DNA of 64,000 nt from Flavobacterium sp. Root901 (lineage in GTDB: Bacteria; Bacteroidota; Bacteroidia; Flavobacteriales; Flavobacteriaceae). The notes under the pieces are model-generated. The model was not told the DNA's origin and ran no database searches. It worked only from the letters and a program-made list of their open reading frames with translations. The stretch's first letter is position 1. Every line of letters starts with the position of its first letter. Below, piece after piece: positions 41,517 to 50,022 of the stretch. The stretch is from positions 125,896 through 189,895 of the forward strand of contig NZ_LMJB01000001.1 of NCBI RefSeq assembly GCF_001429765.1, read 5' to 3'. The position numbers were made by a program, and so were the translations under genes.

Positions 41517-42263
41517 CTATTTAATAGTAGTAAAATAAAATTCAGGGAATACTTTTACAGATTGACCAACGGCAATATCAAAGGCAATTTGGGTACAAAT
41601 TCCGGCGGTCAGCCAGGACGCAGCAGAAAGCTGAGGAGGAGAAAGACTTTTGTTTTCATTAATATACTTATCCAGGATATCTTCAAGCCATTCCTGCGAT
41701 TTTCCCTGATCTCTCATACATTTTAAAACATACTCAACTACATTAATTTCGGTAAATTTTTCATTTGATTTCTTTAAAAAATCCAGCCCTTTATTCCCCA
41801 AAATTATAATAACCAAAGCGCCCCATCCTAAATTATACGGATGAAGAACAGGAATATTTTTTTGCTGGCAAATGGAATCAAACAAAAGCGGAACATCAGA
41901 AGTAAAGTCCAGAGCATTAACTGCAATTTTACAGTCTTTTATATAATCTTCGACATTTTGCGGCGTTAAAAAGCAGTTGTGAATAGTGATTTTTGCTTCG
42001 TTATTAATAGAAAGTAATCTTTCTTTAATGGCTTCAACTTTTGGTTTTAAAATGTCTTTTTCAACATAATTTTGTCTGTTTAAGTTTGATGTTTCGACAA
42101 TATCACCATCAATTATTGTTAAGTTTTCAAAACCTAATCGCAGTAAACATTCTGCAATAACACTTCCAAGACCTGCGCCGCCTAATAATATTTGTGTATT
42201 TTTTATTAATTCTTGTTGTTTGGGAGTAATATAAAGTCTGTTTCTTGTATGCCTTTCATTCAT
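41517..42263 (-). CDS. ThiF/MoeB-like E1 adenylating enzyme
   Basis: This 248-residue protein has the E1-type nucleotide-binding motif LLGGAGLGSVIAECLLRLGF (about 27-46), IIDGDIVETSNLNRQNYVEKD with the Arg finger in NRQ, KVEAIKERL and VNALDF, the usual order in ThiF, MoeB and MccB. The zinc-binding CxxC pairs of MoeB are absent, and no YcaO partner is encoded in the window. In other pathways these enzymes activate a C-terminal carboxylate by adenylation, for example on a ubiquitin-like carrier or a microcin peptide. Its place at the upstream end of the RiPP locus suggests that it acts on a precursor, but an unrelated sulfur-transfer role is possible. Family sure, role open. Confidence 0.75.
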   Translation of the reverse strand: MNERHTRNRLYITPKQQELIKNTQILLGGAGLGSVIAECLLRLGFENLTIIDGDIVETSNLNRQNYVEKDILKPKVEAIKERLLSINNEAKITIHNCFLTPQNVEDYIKDCKIAVNALDFTSDVPLLFDSICQQKNIPVLHPYNLGWGALVIIILGNKGLDFLKKSNEKFTEINVVEYVLKCMRDQGKSQEWLEDILDKYINENKSLSPPQLSAASWLTAGICTQIAFDIAVGQSVKVFPEFYFTTIK

Positions 42264-42480
42264 ATTTTCTTTTTTTTCAATAATTAAAATTTGTTTTTCG
42301 AGGCAGCATCAAAAGAGCAGCATTCATGATTTGAAATCTGTTATTTTGTAAGATCTGCATCCGGGCTAAATTATCGAAAAAAAGTTGAACCAAACCACAA
42401 CTAACTAACAATCATTACTTTAAGTGTCGTTTTTACACAATGAATCTTATTCAAAATATATCTTTAATTCTAAAAAATAT

Positions 42481-43893
42481 TTAAACTAAAACTCTTTTCC
42501 ATTGTCCTCTTTTATAAACAATTACACTCAGAATAGTAATTAAGGTTTCAGCTGTTGGAATTGCAATAAAAACACCTCTAGGACCCATTTCGTAATAATG
42601 GACTAATAAATTAGCAAACGGAACCTGAAAGACCCAAAATCCCAGAATATTGATCCATGTCGGCGTCCAGGTATCGCCCGCTCCGTTAAAAGTATTGTTT
42701 AAAACCATTCCGATTCCGTAGAAAATAAATCCGACACTCATGATTTGCAAAGCATTTACGGCAATTGCAATAATAAAAGGATCATTTGTAAAAAATGAAA
42801 TCAGAAAATGAGCACTAAAAAAACAAACCAGCATAATCGATCCCATAAAAATCATATTGTATTTTGCGGTCTTATAAACCGCTTTTTCTGCTCTTTCAAT
42901 TTCATCGGCACCTAAATTTTGTCCTACCAAAGTTGCAGCGGCATTGCTAAGTCCCCAGGCCGGAAGAATAAAAAACATCATAATCCTGATCGCCGTCTGA
43001 TAACCGGATGAAGCGTAATCCCCGCCGGTTGTCGCAACAAGATTAGCAAGGAAAATCCAGCTGCAGGATGCAATTACATATTGCAAAACACCTGGCGCTG
43101 CGAGTTTTATAACACTTTGAATTAATTTGTAATTCGGCAGAAAATAATTCCATTTGATTTTTAATATTCCTTGTCCGTAAAAAAGAAAATAACATTGGTA
43201 CAAAACGCCAATTCCTCTTCCGATGGTTGTGGCGGCAGCCGCTCCGGTAACGCCCATGGCAGGAATAAACCAAAAACCATTAATAAGCACAGGACACAAA
43301 ATGATGTTGGAAATATTGGCAATCCATAAACTTTTCATTGCGATAATGGCATTTCCCGCACCTCTGAAAATTCCGTTTATAAGGAAAATCAACATGACAA
43401 AAATACTTCCTGCCATCATAATTCTCGTGTAATTTATCCCGTAAAGTACAGAAGCCGGAGAAGCGCCCATTAAAAGCAGAATTTCTTTGGCAAAAATAAA
43501 ACCTCCTAAACTAATGAAAACATTTATGCTAATAGCAATTATAATAGCCTGAACACCTGATTTTGCTGCTTGCTGTGTTTCTTTTTCACCAATACGACGC
43601 GACACAATAGCCGTTGCAGCAATGCTTATTCCAATGGCAATGGAATAAATAATCGCAAAAAGAGATTCAGTCAAACCTACAACCTGAATGGCATAATTGC
43701 TCTCTTTTAAATGTCCGACAAAATACAAATCGACCAAAGCAAAAACAGATTCCATAACCATTTCTAAAACCATCGGAATGGACAGGATCAAAATTCCTTT
43801 TTTGATGCTTCCTTTTGTAAAATCAAATGATTCTGCATATTGCAGTATTCTATTTAAACGTTTGAACATAGGTTGTAGTAATTTGTCTGACAT
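42481..43893 (-). CDS. MATE-family multidrug/metabolite exporter
   Basis: This 470-residue membrane protein has about 12 transmembrane helices in two related halves, each with MATE features (ILILSIPMVLEMVMESVFAL near the start, QTAIRIMMFFILPAWGLSNA in the middle). MATE proteins export organic molecules using Na+ or H+ gradients. It lies between the RiPP locus and the siderophore operon, 217 bp from the ThiF-like gene and 148 bp from the siderophore genes, with an inverted repeat in the latter gap. Export of the hydroxamate siderophore is a reasonable suggestion because no other exporter is in that operon. Confidence 0.88.
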   Translation of the reverse strand: MSDKLLQPMFKRLNRILQYAESFDFTKGSIKKGILILSIPMVLEMVMESVFALVDLYFVGHLKESNYAIQVVGLTESLFAIIYSIAIGISIAATAIVSRRIGEKETQQAAKSGVQAIIIAISINVFISLGGFIFAKEILLLMGASPASVLYGINYTRIMMAGSIFVMLIFLINGIFRGAGNAIIAMKSLWIANISNIILCPVLINGFWFIPAMGVTGAAAATTIGRGIGVLYQCYFLFYGQGILKIKWNYFLPNYKLIQSVIKLAAPGVLQYVIASCSWIFLANLVATTGGDYASSGYQTAIRIMMFFILPAWGLSNAAATLVGQNLGADEIERAEKAVYKTAKYNMIFMGSIMLVCFFSAHFLISFFTNDPFIIAIAVNALQIMSVGFIFYGIGMVLNNTFNGAGDTWTPTWINILGFWVFQVPFANLLVHYYEMGPRGVFIAIPTAETLITILSVIVYKRGQWKRVLV

Positions 43894-43931
43894 TTAAGTC
43901 AGACCAGATAAGTTTTTTTTATTTTTTAATC

Positions 43932-44031
43932 TCGCAAAGCCGCAAGTTTTTTGCCACAGATTAAAGGATTAAAAAGGATTGTAAATCTCAAATCTGCCCA
44001 ATTTGCGAGAAAACAACTTGCAACTTTGCGA
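43932..44031. repeat. Intergenic imperfect inverted repeat (REP-like)
   Basis: TCGCAAAGCCGCAAGTT (43932-43948) and AACTTGCAACTTTGCGA (44015-44031) pair at 15 of 17 positions across a 66-bp centre that contains GCCACAGATTAAAGGATTAAAA and a second TTTGCGAGA. The whole has the look of a dispersed intergenic palindrome that I recall as common in Flavobacterium genomes. It may also end the siderophore or MATE transcript. Confidence 0.55.
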
Positions 44032-44041
44032 AAAATGACTT

Positions 44042-45835
44042 TTAAATTGTGGTTTCTTGCTGCTTAAAAACAGCCACAGGATTCTTTAATTTCCCAACAA
44101 ATTGAAGACTTTCTACAGGATCTGCCAAATCAAGCATTTGTTTATTGTTACGTAACTGCAGACGGTTCAGGCAGCACGAATCAAATTCCGGAGCAAACAA
44201 ATTGTATTTTTCAAATTGTTTCTGCAAATGCGGCTGAGCAGACTGATATTCATGAATACAATCGGCAACAGCTGACCAGAAATCTTCTTCAGAAAGCGTT
44301 TTTGTTTCGGATAAAATTGCTGAAAGAAAACGGAAATAAAACTGAAAAATATCATTAAAAATGCACAGGATTTTTAAAGGCTCTTTCATATCGATATGAA
44401 TGCGTTTTACTTTTTCCGGCATTGGAATTTCTCCATTAAAAACCATTACTTCTTCTGTAATATCTTTCATAATTGCTTTTACCGGAATATGATTTTCGAG
44501 AACTAAAATCAGATTTTCACCATGCGGCATAAAAACCATTTCGTGCTCGTAAAAACAATGCAGCAAAGGTGACAGATACGCATCTAAATAATGGCTAATC
44601 CAGGTTTTAGCACCGATTCCTGATTTTTGAATCAATTCAGAAATAAAAGCAGTTCCGGACTGATCGACGTGTAATAAAGCGGCCATTGTCATGATATGCT
44701 GTCCTTTTGCTAATTTCGGAATTAGACTTTCGCGCCATAAGGCAGCTAACATTTTATTATGCGGAATACTTCTTCCTAAAGGTTCATATAAAAAATTACG
44801 ATAACCAACAGTGGCGACTTCGCCCAAAAGTGTAAAACCTTTTTGCTGCAAATAAATATCATTTTCAACCAAATCTGCAACCCATTCTGTAATGGCCGGC
44901 GTACTTTCCATATAATACGGCGAAAGTCCGCGCATGAATCCCATATTGATTACAGAAAGTGCTGTTTTGGCATAAAATTTCTCTGGTGAAGAAGTATTAA
45001 AAAAAGTTCGAATCGATTGCTGCGCCGAATATTCATCATCGCCGTAACCCAGACAAACTAAATGATTTTCGGCAATATCAGACGCAAAAATCAAAGCCAG
45101 CTTATTAAACCACTGCCACGGATGCACAGGAAAAAAATAATAATCACCAGCATTTAAACCTTTAGTTTTTAATACATTTTCAAATGATAAAATGTTTTCT
45201 GAAGACAATTCCTGCTGCAGTACTTTTTGATAATCTAATGTTTCAATGGCTGTAAAAGTAGCTTTGCTTCTATGCCCGGCAATCCACAAAAGTTTTACGG
45301 CCGCATTGGCTTCTGGAGAAAATGAGGCAAAATCATCAATATTAAAACCATTTTTTCCACTGTTGGCCACAAAACACGGATGTCCTTCTGTCATAGCGTG
45401 TTCGATTTTTTGATAATCTAAATCCAGTAAATCTTTTGATGAATATTTTTCGTTTGCAATTTTATATGCCGTACTATATAAAGTGCTTGTAATTTCTTCC
45501 AGATAAGTTGGCAGCAAGCTTTCGCTGATGCCTAAAACAGCTGCAAATTCAATAATAAATTCAGAAAGACGCAGAGGAACATTTTTTCCATCGATTGTTT
45601 TATGTATAGAATTTACAGCAATTGACCAATGGTTTAAAGCCAAAATTGCGGCTTCAAAAGTGTATATTGCTTTTTTATCCGGAGAAAAAATATGATACGA
45701 ATTCGAGTCTTTTTTTATCGGGACAATCAATAATTCGTGTGCAAATTCACTTAGTGTTTTTTTGAGTAAAATGGCATTTGCCTTATCCCAGTTTTCTTTT
45801 GTTAAGTGCTGTATATTTTGGGTTGGTATTTTCAT
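44042..45835 (-). CDS. IucA/IucC-type NIS siderophore synthetase (stand-alone)
   Basis: The ATG at 45835 gives 597 residues; an upstream extension that overlaps the neighbouring GNAT gene was rejected. The protein is an NRPS-independent siderophore synthetase with the family stretches MTEGHPCFVANSGKNGF (ATP-binding region, about 157-173), FFPVHPWQWFNKLA, QSIRTFFNTSSP and HGENLIL. Such enzymes join carboxylates to amines through an acyl-adenylate. It is a close paralogue of the C-terminal two thirds of the fusion gene at 46455-48842 (for example both share SCLNRLQL/CCLNRLQL and a PHGENLIL motif). It should condense N-hydroxy-N-acyl-diamine units (DesD/BibC-like). It is the last gene of the siderophore operon. 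Confidence 0.9.
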   Translation of the reverse strand: MKIPTQNIQHLTKENWDKANAILLKKTLSEFAHELLIVPIKKDSNSYHIFSPDKKAIYTFEAAILALNHWSIAVNSIHKTIDGKNVPLRLSEFIIEFAAVLGISESLLPTYLEEITSTLYSTAYKIANEKYSSKDLLDLDYQKIEHAMTEGHPCFVANSGKNGFNIDDFASFSPEANAAVKLLWIAGHRSKATFTAIETLDYQKVLQQELSSENILSFENVLKTKGLNAGDYYFFPVHPWQWFNKLALIFASDIAENHLVCLGYGDDEYSAQQSIRTFFNTSSPEKFYAKTALSVINMGFMRGLSPYYMESTPAITEWVADLVENDIYLQQKGFTLLGEVATVGYRNFLYEPLGRSIPHNKMLAALWRESLIPKLAKGQHIMTMAALLHVDQSGTAFISELIQKSGIGAKTWISHYLDAYLSPLLHCFYEHEMVFMPHGENLILVLENHIPVKAIMKDITEEVMVFNGEIPMPEKVKRIHIDMKEPLKILCIFNDIFQFYFRFLSAILSETKTLSEEDFWSAVADCIHEYQSAQPHLQKQFEKYNLFAPEFDSCCLNRLQLRNNKQMLDLADPVESLQFVGKLKNPVAVFKQQETTI

Positions 45836-45845
45836 TTTTTTCAAA

Positions 45846-46442
45846 TTAAACCGATTGTAATGCCTTGTAATAATCCTCGCGTGTACAAAATTCGAGATGC
45901 GCTTGTTTGTGAGGTAAATCGAGAACACGCTGAAATACAAATCCGGCTTTTTTATTCAGCAGATGAATTTTATGGTTTCTCGCATCGGGTTCAACTACAA
46001 TACGCTTATTTAAGGCATCACTAAAAATAAAATCCAGAATTACGGTAAAAATATTCCATGTAAAATTCGGAATTGGTTTTTCTGATGGCGCAACCAGTAT
46101 GTGCATACCTTTATCTCCTTTCTGAGTTTCATAATATTTACCTACAATATCATCTTGTGGATTATAGCATTCTAATAAAAAAGCAATATTGCTGTTGAAT
46201 TTTCCAATATAAACCTGTGCTTTTTCCTGAATATTGTAATAGGCATTTTTTACTTCTTCTTCAGAAAAGCCATTCATTTCCCAATAAACGGCATATTCGC
46301 GGTTGACCCAATTATGAATTACCGGAATATCGATTTCCATATCAATAGGACGCAGTTCAAAAACGCCTAAACCGGGAATTGTTTTTACAAAAACAACATC
46401 GTTTGTAACATCATTTTCGGGATGAGTTAGTATAGTATTCAT
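45846..46442 (-). CDS. GNAT acyltransferase for siderophore N-acylation (stand-alone)
   Basis: This 198-residue protein belongs to the acyltransferase group that adds an acyl group to a hydroxylated diamine (DesC/AlcB/RhbD type). It shows IPVIHNWVNREYAVYWEM near the start, FTWNIFTVILDFIFSD and RIVVEPDARNHKIH in the middle, and LPHKQAHLEFCTREDYY at the end. It is a clear paralogue of the N-terminal about 195 residues of the fusion gene directly upstream (12-bp gap). It may use a different acyl donor (acetyl versus succinyl). It stands 10 bp before the stand-alone synthetase. Confidence 0.88.
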   Translation of the reverse strand: MNTILTHPENDVTNDVVFVKTIPGLGVFELRPIDMEIDIPVIHNWVNREYAVYWEMNGFSEEEVKNAYYNIQEKAQVYIGKFNSNIAFLLECYNPQDDIVGKYYETQKGDKGMHILVAPSEKPIPNFTWNIFTVILDFIFSDALNKRIVVEPDARNHKIHLLNKKAGFVFQRVLDLPHKQAHLEFCTREDYYKALQSV

Positions 46443-46454
46443 CTGTTTTCGGGA

Positions 46455-48842
46455 TTAAGCAGTTACTTTTTTATATGGAGCAATTGGGTTTTGCAGTTTT
46501 CCCTGAAATTGCAGCAGTGCCACAGGATCATCAAGATCAATCATGGTTTTGTTGTTATTGAGCTGCAAACGGTTTAGGCAGGAAAGCTGAAATTCATTAG
46601 CAAACAAATCGTATTGTTCGAATTTGGCTTCTAAATGCGGATTTTGTTCCTGATATTCCGAGATACATTCTGCCACTAACTGCCAATAACGATCTTCAGA
46701 ATATCCATCACTGGAAACCAAAATAGCCGACATAAAACGGAAAAATCCATCAAAAACATCAATAAAAATAGAAAGGAGTTTTACATCTTCCGGAACCTCA
46801 GCATAAATTCTGTCAATGTTTTCAGGAACCTCAACATCAGGATTCAAAATAACGACTTCTTCTGTAATATCTTTCATAAAGGAACGAACCGGAACATGAT
46901 TTTCTAATCCTAAGATCAGATTTTCGCCATGCGGCATAAAAACCAAATCATATTGATAAAAACAATGCAGTAAAGGACTTAAATAAACTTTGAAATATTT
47001 TGAAAGCCAATCATCTATACCCAAAGAAGATGCTTTTATAATTTCAGACAACAATGAATTTCCGTCTTTATCCAAATGCAGAAGTGCCGCCATTGTCATC
47101 AGTTGTTCGTCGTTTTTGAGTTTTGCCACGGGACTTTCTCTCCACAATGAAGCGATCATTTTGTTGTACGGATTGTGTTTTCCAAAACTTTCAAAATACG
47201 GATTGATGTAACTTACAGAAGCGACTTCGCCCAACATTCCAAAACCAACTTTTTGCAGATACTGATCGCCGCTTAATAATTGATCCAGCCATTCTGCCAT
47301 TTCAGGAGCTGTTCCTAAATAAAATACCGGTAAACCGCGCATAAAGCCCATATTTAGGATTGAAAGCGATGTTTTGGTATAGAATTTTTTAGGATTGCTT
47401 AAGTTGAATAATGTCCTGATGGATTGCTGCGCCTGATATAAATCGGGTCCGTAACCTACACAAATCAGTTTTTGTTTCGCAATTTCAGGCGAAAATAAAT
47501 TGGCCAGTTTATTAAACCATTGCCATGGATGAACGGGAATAAAAAAATAATCGTTTGGATTTTGTCCTTTTTCTGAGATTACTTCATTGAATTTCGCAAT
47601 TGTTTCAGTTCCTAATTCCTGCTGTATTAAAGTACCGTAATCCAGTTTTTGAGTTCCCGCATAAACGGTTCTGTCGCGGTGTCCTGCAAGCCATAAAATT
47701 CTAAACGGATTTCCGGCTTCGGGCGCGTAGGCTTTGTAATCCATGCTGTTGTAACCAATTCTTCCATTGTTCGCCACAAATCCCGGATGACCTTCCATCA
47801 TCGCTTGTTCGATGGTTTGAAAGTCTGAATTGGCAAGCGATTTTGAAGTTGAATTTTCTTTTAATAATTTATAACAGCTTCCGTAAAGTGTACTTATAAT
47901 TTCTTCAAGGTAAGAAGGAATGAGTTGTTCTGAAATTCCTAAACTTATTTTGAATTCCTGAATAAAATCAACAGCATCTAAAGGAATTACTGTTTCATTT
48001 TTATATTTTGAAATTGAATTTACTTCAATATTCAAATGATTCATGGCAAGTAATTGTGCCTTAAAAGTATATTTTACCAATTTATCATCAGCAAGCAGAG
48101 TATATTTATTTTCTGATTCTGATATTGGTTGTATTAAAAATTCGTGCGAAAACTCACAAATGGCTTTTTTTACCAGTAAACGATTGGCTTTTTCCCAAAC
48201 ATCCGACTGTATATGTGTTATGGCTTTTTGCGGAAATTCCAGTTGATTTTCGTTATTCATTTCGGTATAATTGAGGTTAAATGAATCTATTTTTTTAATG
48301 AATTGCTCTCTTGTACAAAATGCCAGTAAAGCGGTTTTATGCGGAAGATTGACAACGTGTGCATCTTCAAAACCTACACGATGGCAGATGTCAAACATTT
48401 TTTTATTTCGAATATCCGGCTCTACAAGAATTCTTTCGATAGTAAGATCCCTGAAAATGAATTTCATTATACTCGAAAAAATATGCCATGTAAACTGATG
48501 TACCGGTTTTGAAGGCGGCGCAACGATAATATGAATGCCGCAGTCGTAATCCTGAACATTATAATAGTTCCCAATACTGTCTTGTTTTGGATTATATCGT
48601 TCTAATAAAAACGAAATTTCTCCATTTACAAGTCCAATATAAACATCCGATTCTTTGCTTATTTTTTCATATTCTAAACGGACTTCTTCCAGATTTTTTC
48701 CCTGCATGCCCCAATATTGTGCATAATCCCGATTGACCCAGTCATGAATTATAACGGCATCTGTCGATAACTGCAGCGGCCGAAAATCGATAGTCCCGAA
48801 ATTTGGAATGGCGGTGCTGTAAATAGGTTTATATGTGCTCAT
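46455..48842 (-). CDS. Fused GNAT acyltransferase - NIS synthetase
   Basis: This 795-residue fusion has a GNAT acyltransferase (about 1-195: IHDWVNRDYAQYWGM, RILVEPDIRNKKMFD, FCTREQF) and an IucA/IucC synthetase (about 205-795: MMEGHPGFVANNGRIGYN, FIPVHPWQWFNKLA, QSIRTLFNLSNP, PHGENLILGLENHVP). The same fusion is known in bisucaberin synthesis (BibC), where it acylates hydroxycadaverine and cyclizes two units. Here it is followed by separate copies of both activities, so the operon holds two acyltransferases and two synthetases. Both parts look complete. The product is most likely a cadaverine-based dihydroxamate or trihydroxamate. Confidence 0.92.
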   Translation of the reverse strand: MSTYKPIYSTAIPNFGTIDFRPLQLSTDAVIIHDWVNRDYAQYWGMQGKNLEEVRLEYEKISKESDVYIGLVNGEISFLLERYNPKQDSIGNYYNVQDYDCGIHIIVAPPSKPVHQFTWHIFSSIMKFIFRDLTIERILVEPDIRNKKMFDICHRVGFEDAHVVNLPHKTALLAFCTREQFIKKIDSFNLNYTEMNNENQLEFPQKAITHIQSDVWEKANRLLVKKAICEFSHEFLIQPISESENKYTLLADDKLVKYTFKAQLLAMNHLNIEVNSISKYKNETVIPLDAVDFIQEFKISLGISEQLIPSYLEEIISTLYGSCYKLLKENSTSKSLANSDFQTIEQAMMEGHPGFVANNGRIGYNSMDYKAYAPEAGNPFRILWLAGHRDRTVYAGTQKLDYGTLIQQELGTETIAKFNEVISEKGQNPNDYFFIPVHPWQWFNKLANLFSPEIAKQKLICVGYGPDLYQAQQSIRTLFNLSNPKKFYTKTSLSILNMGFMRGLPVFYLGTAPEMAEWLDQLLSGDQYLQKVGFGMLGEVASVSYINPYFESFGKHNPYNKMIASLWRESPVAKLKNDEQLMTMAALLHLDKDGNSLLSEIIKASSLGIDDWLSKYFKVYLSPLLHCFYQYDLVFMPHGENLILGLENHVPVRSFMKDITEEVVILNPDVEVPENIDRIYAEVPEDVKLLSIFIDVFDGFFRFMSAILVSSDGYSEDRYWQLVAECISEYQEQNPHLEAKFEQYDLFANEFQLSCLNRLQLNNNKTMIDLDDPVALLQFQGKLQNPIAPYKKVTA

Positions 48843-48904
48843 TTTTAATTTTAGATTCCTGATTTTAGATTTTAGATTTCTTAGTTTTTTGTGCTTTTTG
48901 ACTA

Positions 48905-50020
48905 TTAACTATTAACAATCAATTCATTGTTGTTTTTATTATCCCATTTTGCTTTTAATAACACCCTGATTACATTATAAACAAGCTGAATTCCTATACT
49001 TGATGCGATGACAACCGGAAATAAGCTTAGAACAAACCACTGGTCGTGCTGCCAGAAACCTAAAACATACATACCCCAGTTAATTAAAACCCATTGAATT
49101 ACATATAAACTTGTTACATGTTTACTGCAAAAAATCAATACGTTGAATACGCTGTTATTTTCTTTAAACAAATGCACAATAATGTTTATGAACCAATATA
49201 AAACGAGATTTGCACCAAGTAATAAAATGCTTCCGCCTGGTCCTAAATGGTAATAATCGCCAAAATGATATTCCGGATTTGAGAAATTCAAAAGTCCGCC
49301 AACAGCTATAAAAAGTAAACCAACAAATAGCATTTTCTTAAAAAATACTTCCTGGTTTTCGTTTAGTTCTTTATACCATCTCCCTAAAAACATTCCAATT
49401 AAAATAAAAGCGCTCCACGGAAAAACAGGGAAATAAACATTAAACTGATTGCTGAAAAGTAAATCGCAGATATAATCTAATCCTGCAATTCCAACTCTAA
49501 AACCGCTTAATTCTTTTGAAACAGAAATGATTATTAAGGCTATAATCAGCGGGACATATTTACTTTTGCTATAATGATTAATAAGTCCCATAATAAACAA
49601 TGTGATTCCGGCCAACTGCAAAATATCGCCCAAAAGCAAAAAGAAAATTCCTGTTTCTAACGTACCTGATTTTAAGCCATAAGCAGAAACGAAAGCTTCC
49701 GGAAGTCCGCCAAAAATAAATTCAGGAACCAGAAATTTTAAAAAATTCATTCCGTAACCTACAGCCAGAATGTATAAAGCTCTTTTGCAAACGGCTGCAA
49801 AAGTCTGTCTTCTGGATAATACAAAAGAAATTCCCATACTGACTAAAAACATGGTAGTTCCGCGGCCCAGCCACAAAATGATTTCTCCCAAAACGGTATT
49901 TGTCTGTGTTGGAATGCTGCCGTAAATTAACATGGTGTGAATCATCATCATCAAAATCACACTTATTCCTCTGGCAATATCAATTGCCAGAACTCTCTTT
50001 TTTTGTTGTACTGTTTCCAT
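48905..50020 (-). CDS. Multi-spanning membrane protein, HGSNAT/DUF1624-like acyltransferase
   Basis: This 371-residue membrane protein has about 10 hydrophobic helices. The N-terminal motif KRVLAIDIARGISVILMMMI is typical of membrane acyltransferases of the DUF1624/heparan-glucosaminide-acetyltransferase group (D-xxRG). It has no periplasmic domain of note. It is inside the siderophore operon, 2 bp downstream of the N-hydroxylase stop-start junction, and precedes the fusion gene by 62 bp. Such a gene is not a standard part of desferrioxamine-like operons. It may acylate the siderophore, move it across the membrane, or act on an unrelated envelope sugar. Confidence 0.65.
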   Translation of the reverse strand: METVQQKKRVLAIDIARGISVILMMMIHTMLIYGSIPTQTNTVLGEIILWLGRGTTMFLVSMGISFVLSRRQTFAAVCKRALYILAVGYGMNFLKFLVPEFIFGGLPEAFVSAYGLKSGTLETGIFFLLLGDILQLAGITLFIMGLINHYSKSKYVPLIIALIIISVSKELSGFRVGIAGLDYICDLLFSNQFNVYFPVFPWSAFILIGMFLGRWYKELNENQEVFFKKMLFVGLLFIAVGGLLNFSNPEYHFGDYYHLGPGGSILLLGANLVLYWFINIIVHLFKENNSVFNVLIFCSKHVTSLYVIQWVLINWGMYVLGFWQHDQWFVLSLFPVVIASSIGIQLVYNVIRVLLKAKWDNKNNNELIVNS

Positions 50021-50022
50021 AT

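Noticed and set aside
42481..43893. MATE exporter as part of the RiPP export system
   Set aside because: The locus already has a full C39-ABC/ABC/HlyD/TolC route, and MATE proteins do not export peptides of this size. A siderophore role is more likely.
45836..45940. Longer N-terminus for the stand-alone siderophore synthetase
   Set aside because: It would overlap the upstream GNAT gene and add a sequence unlike the family. The ATG at 45835 fits the paralogue in the fusion gene.
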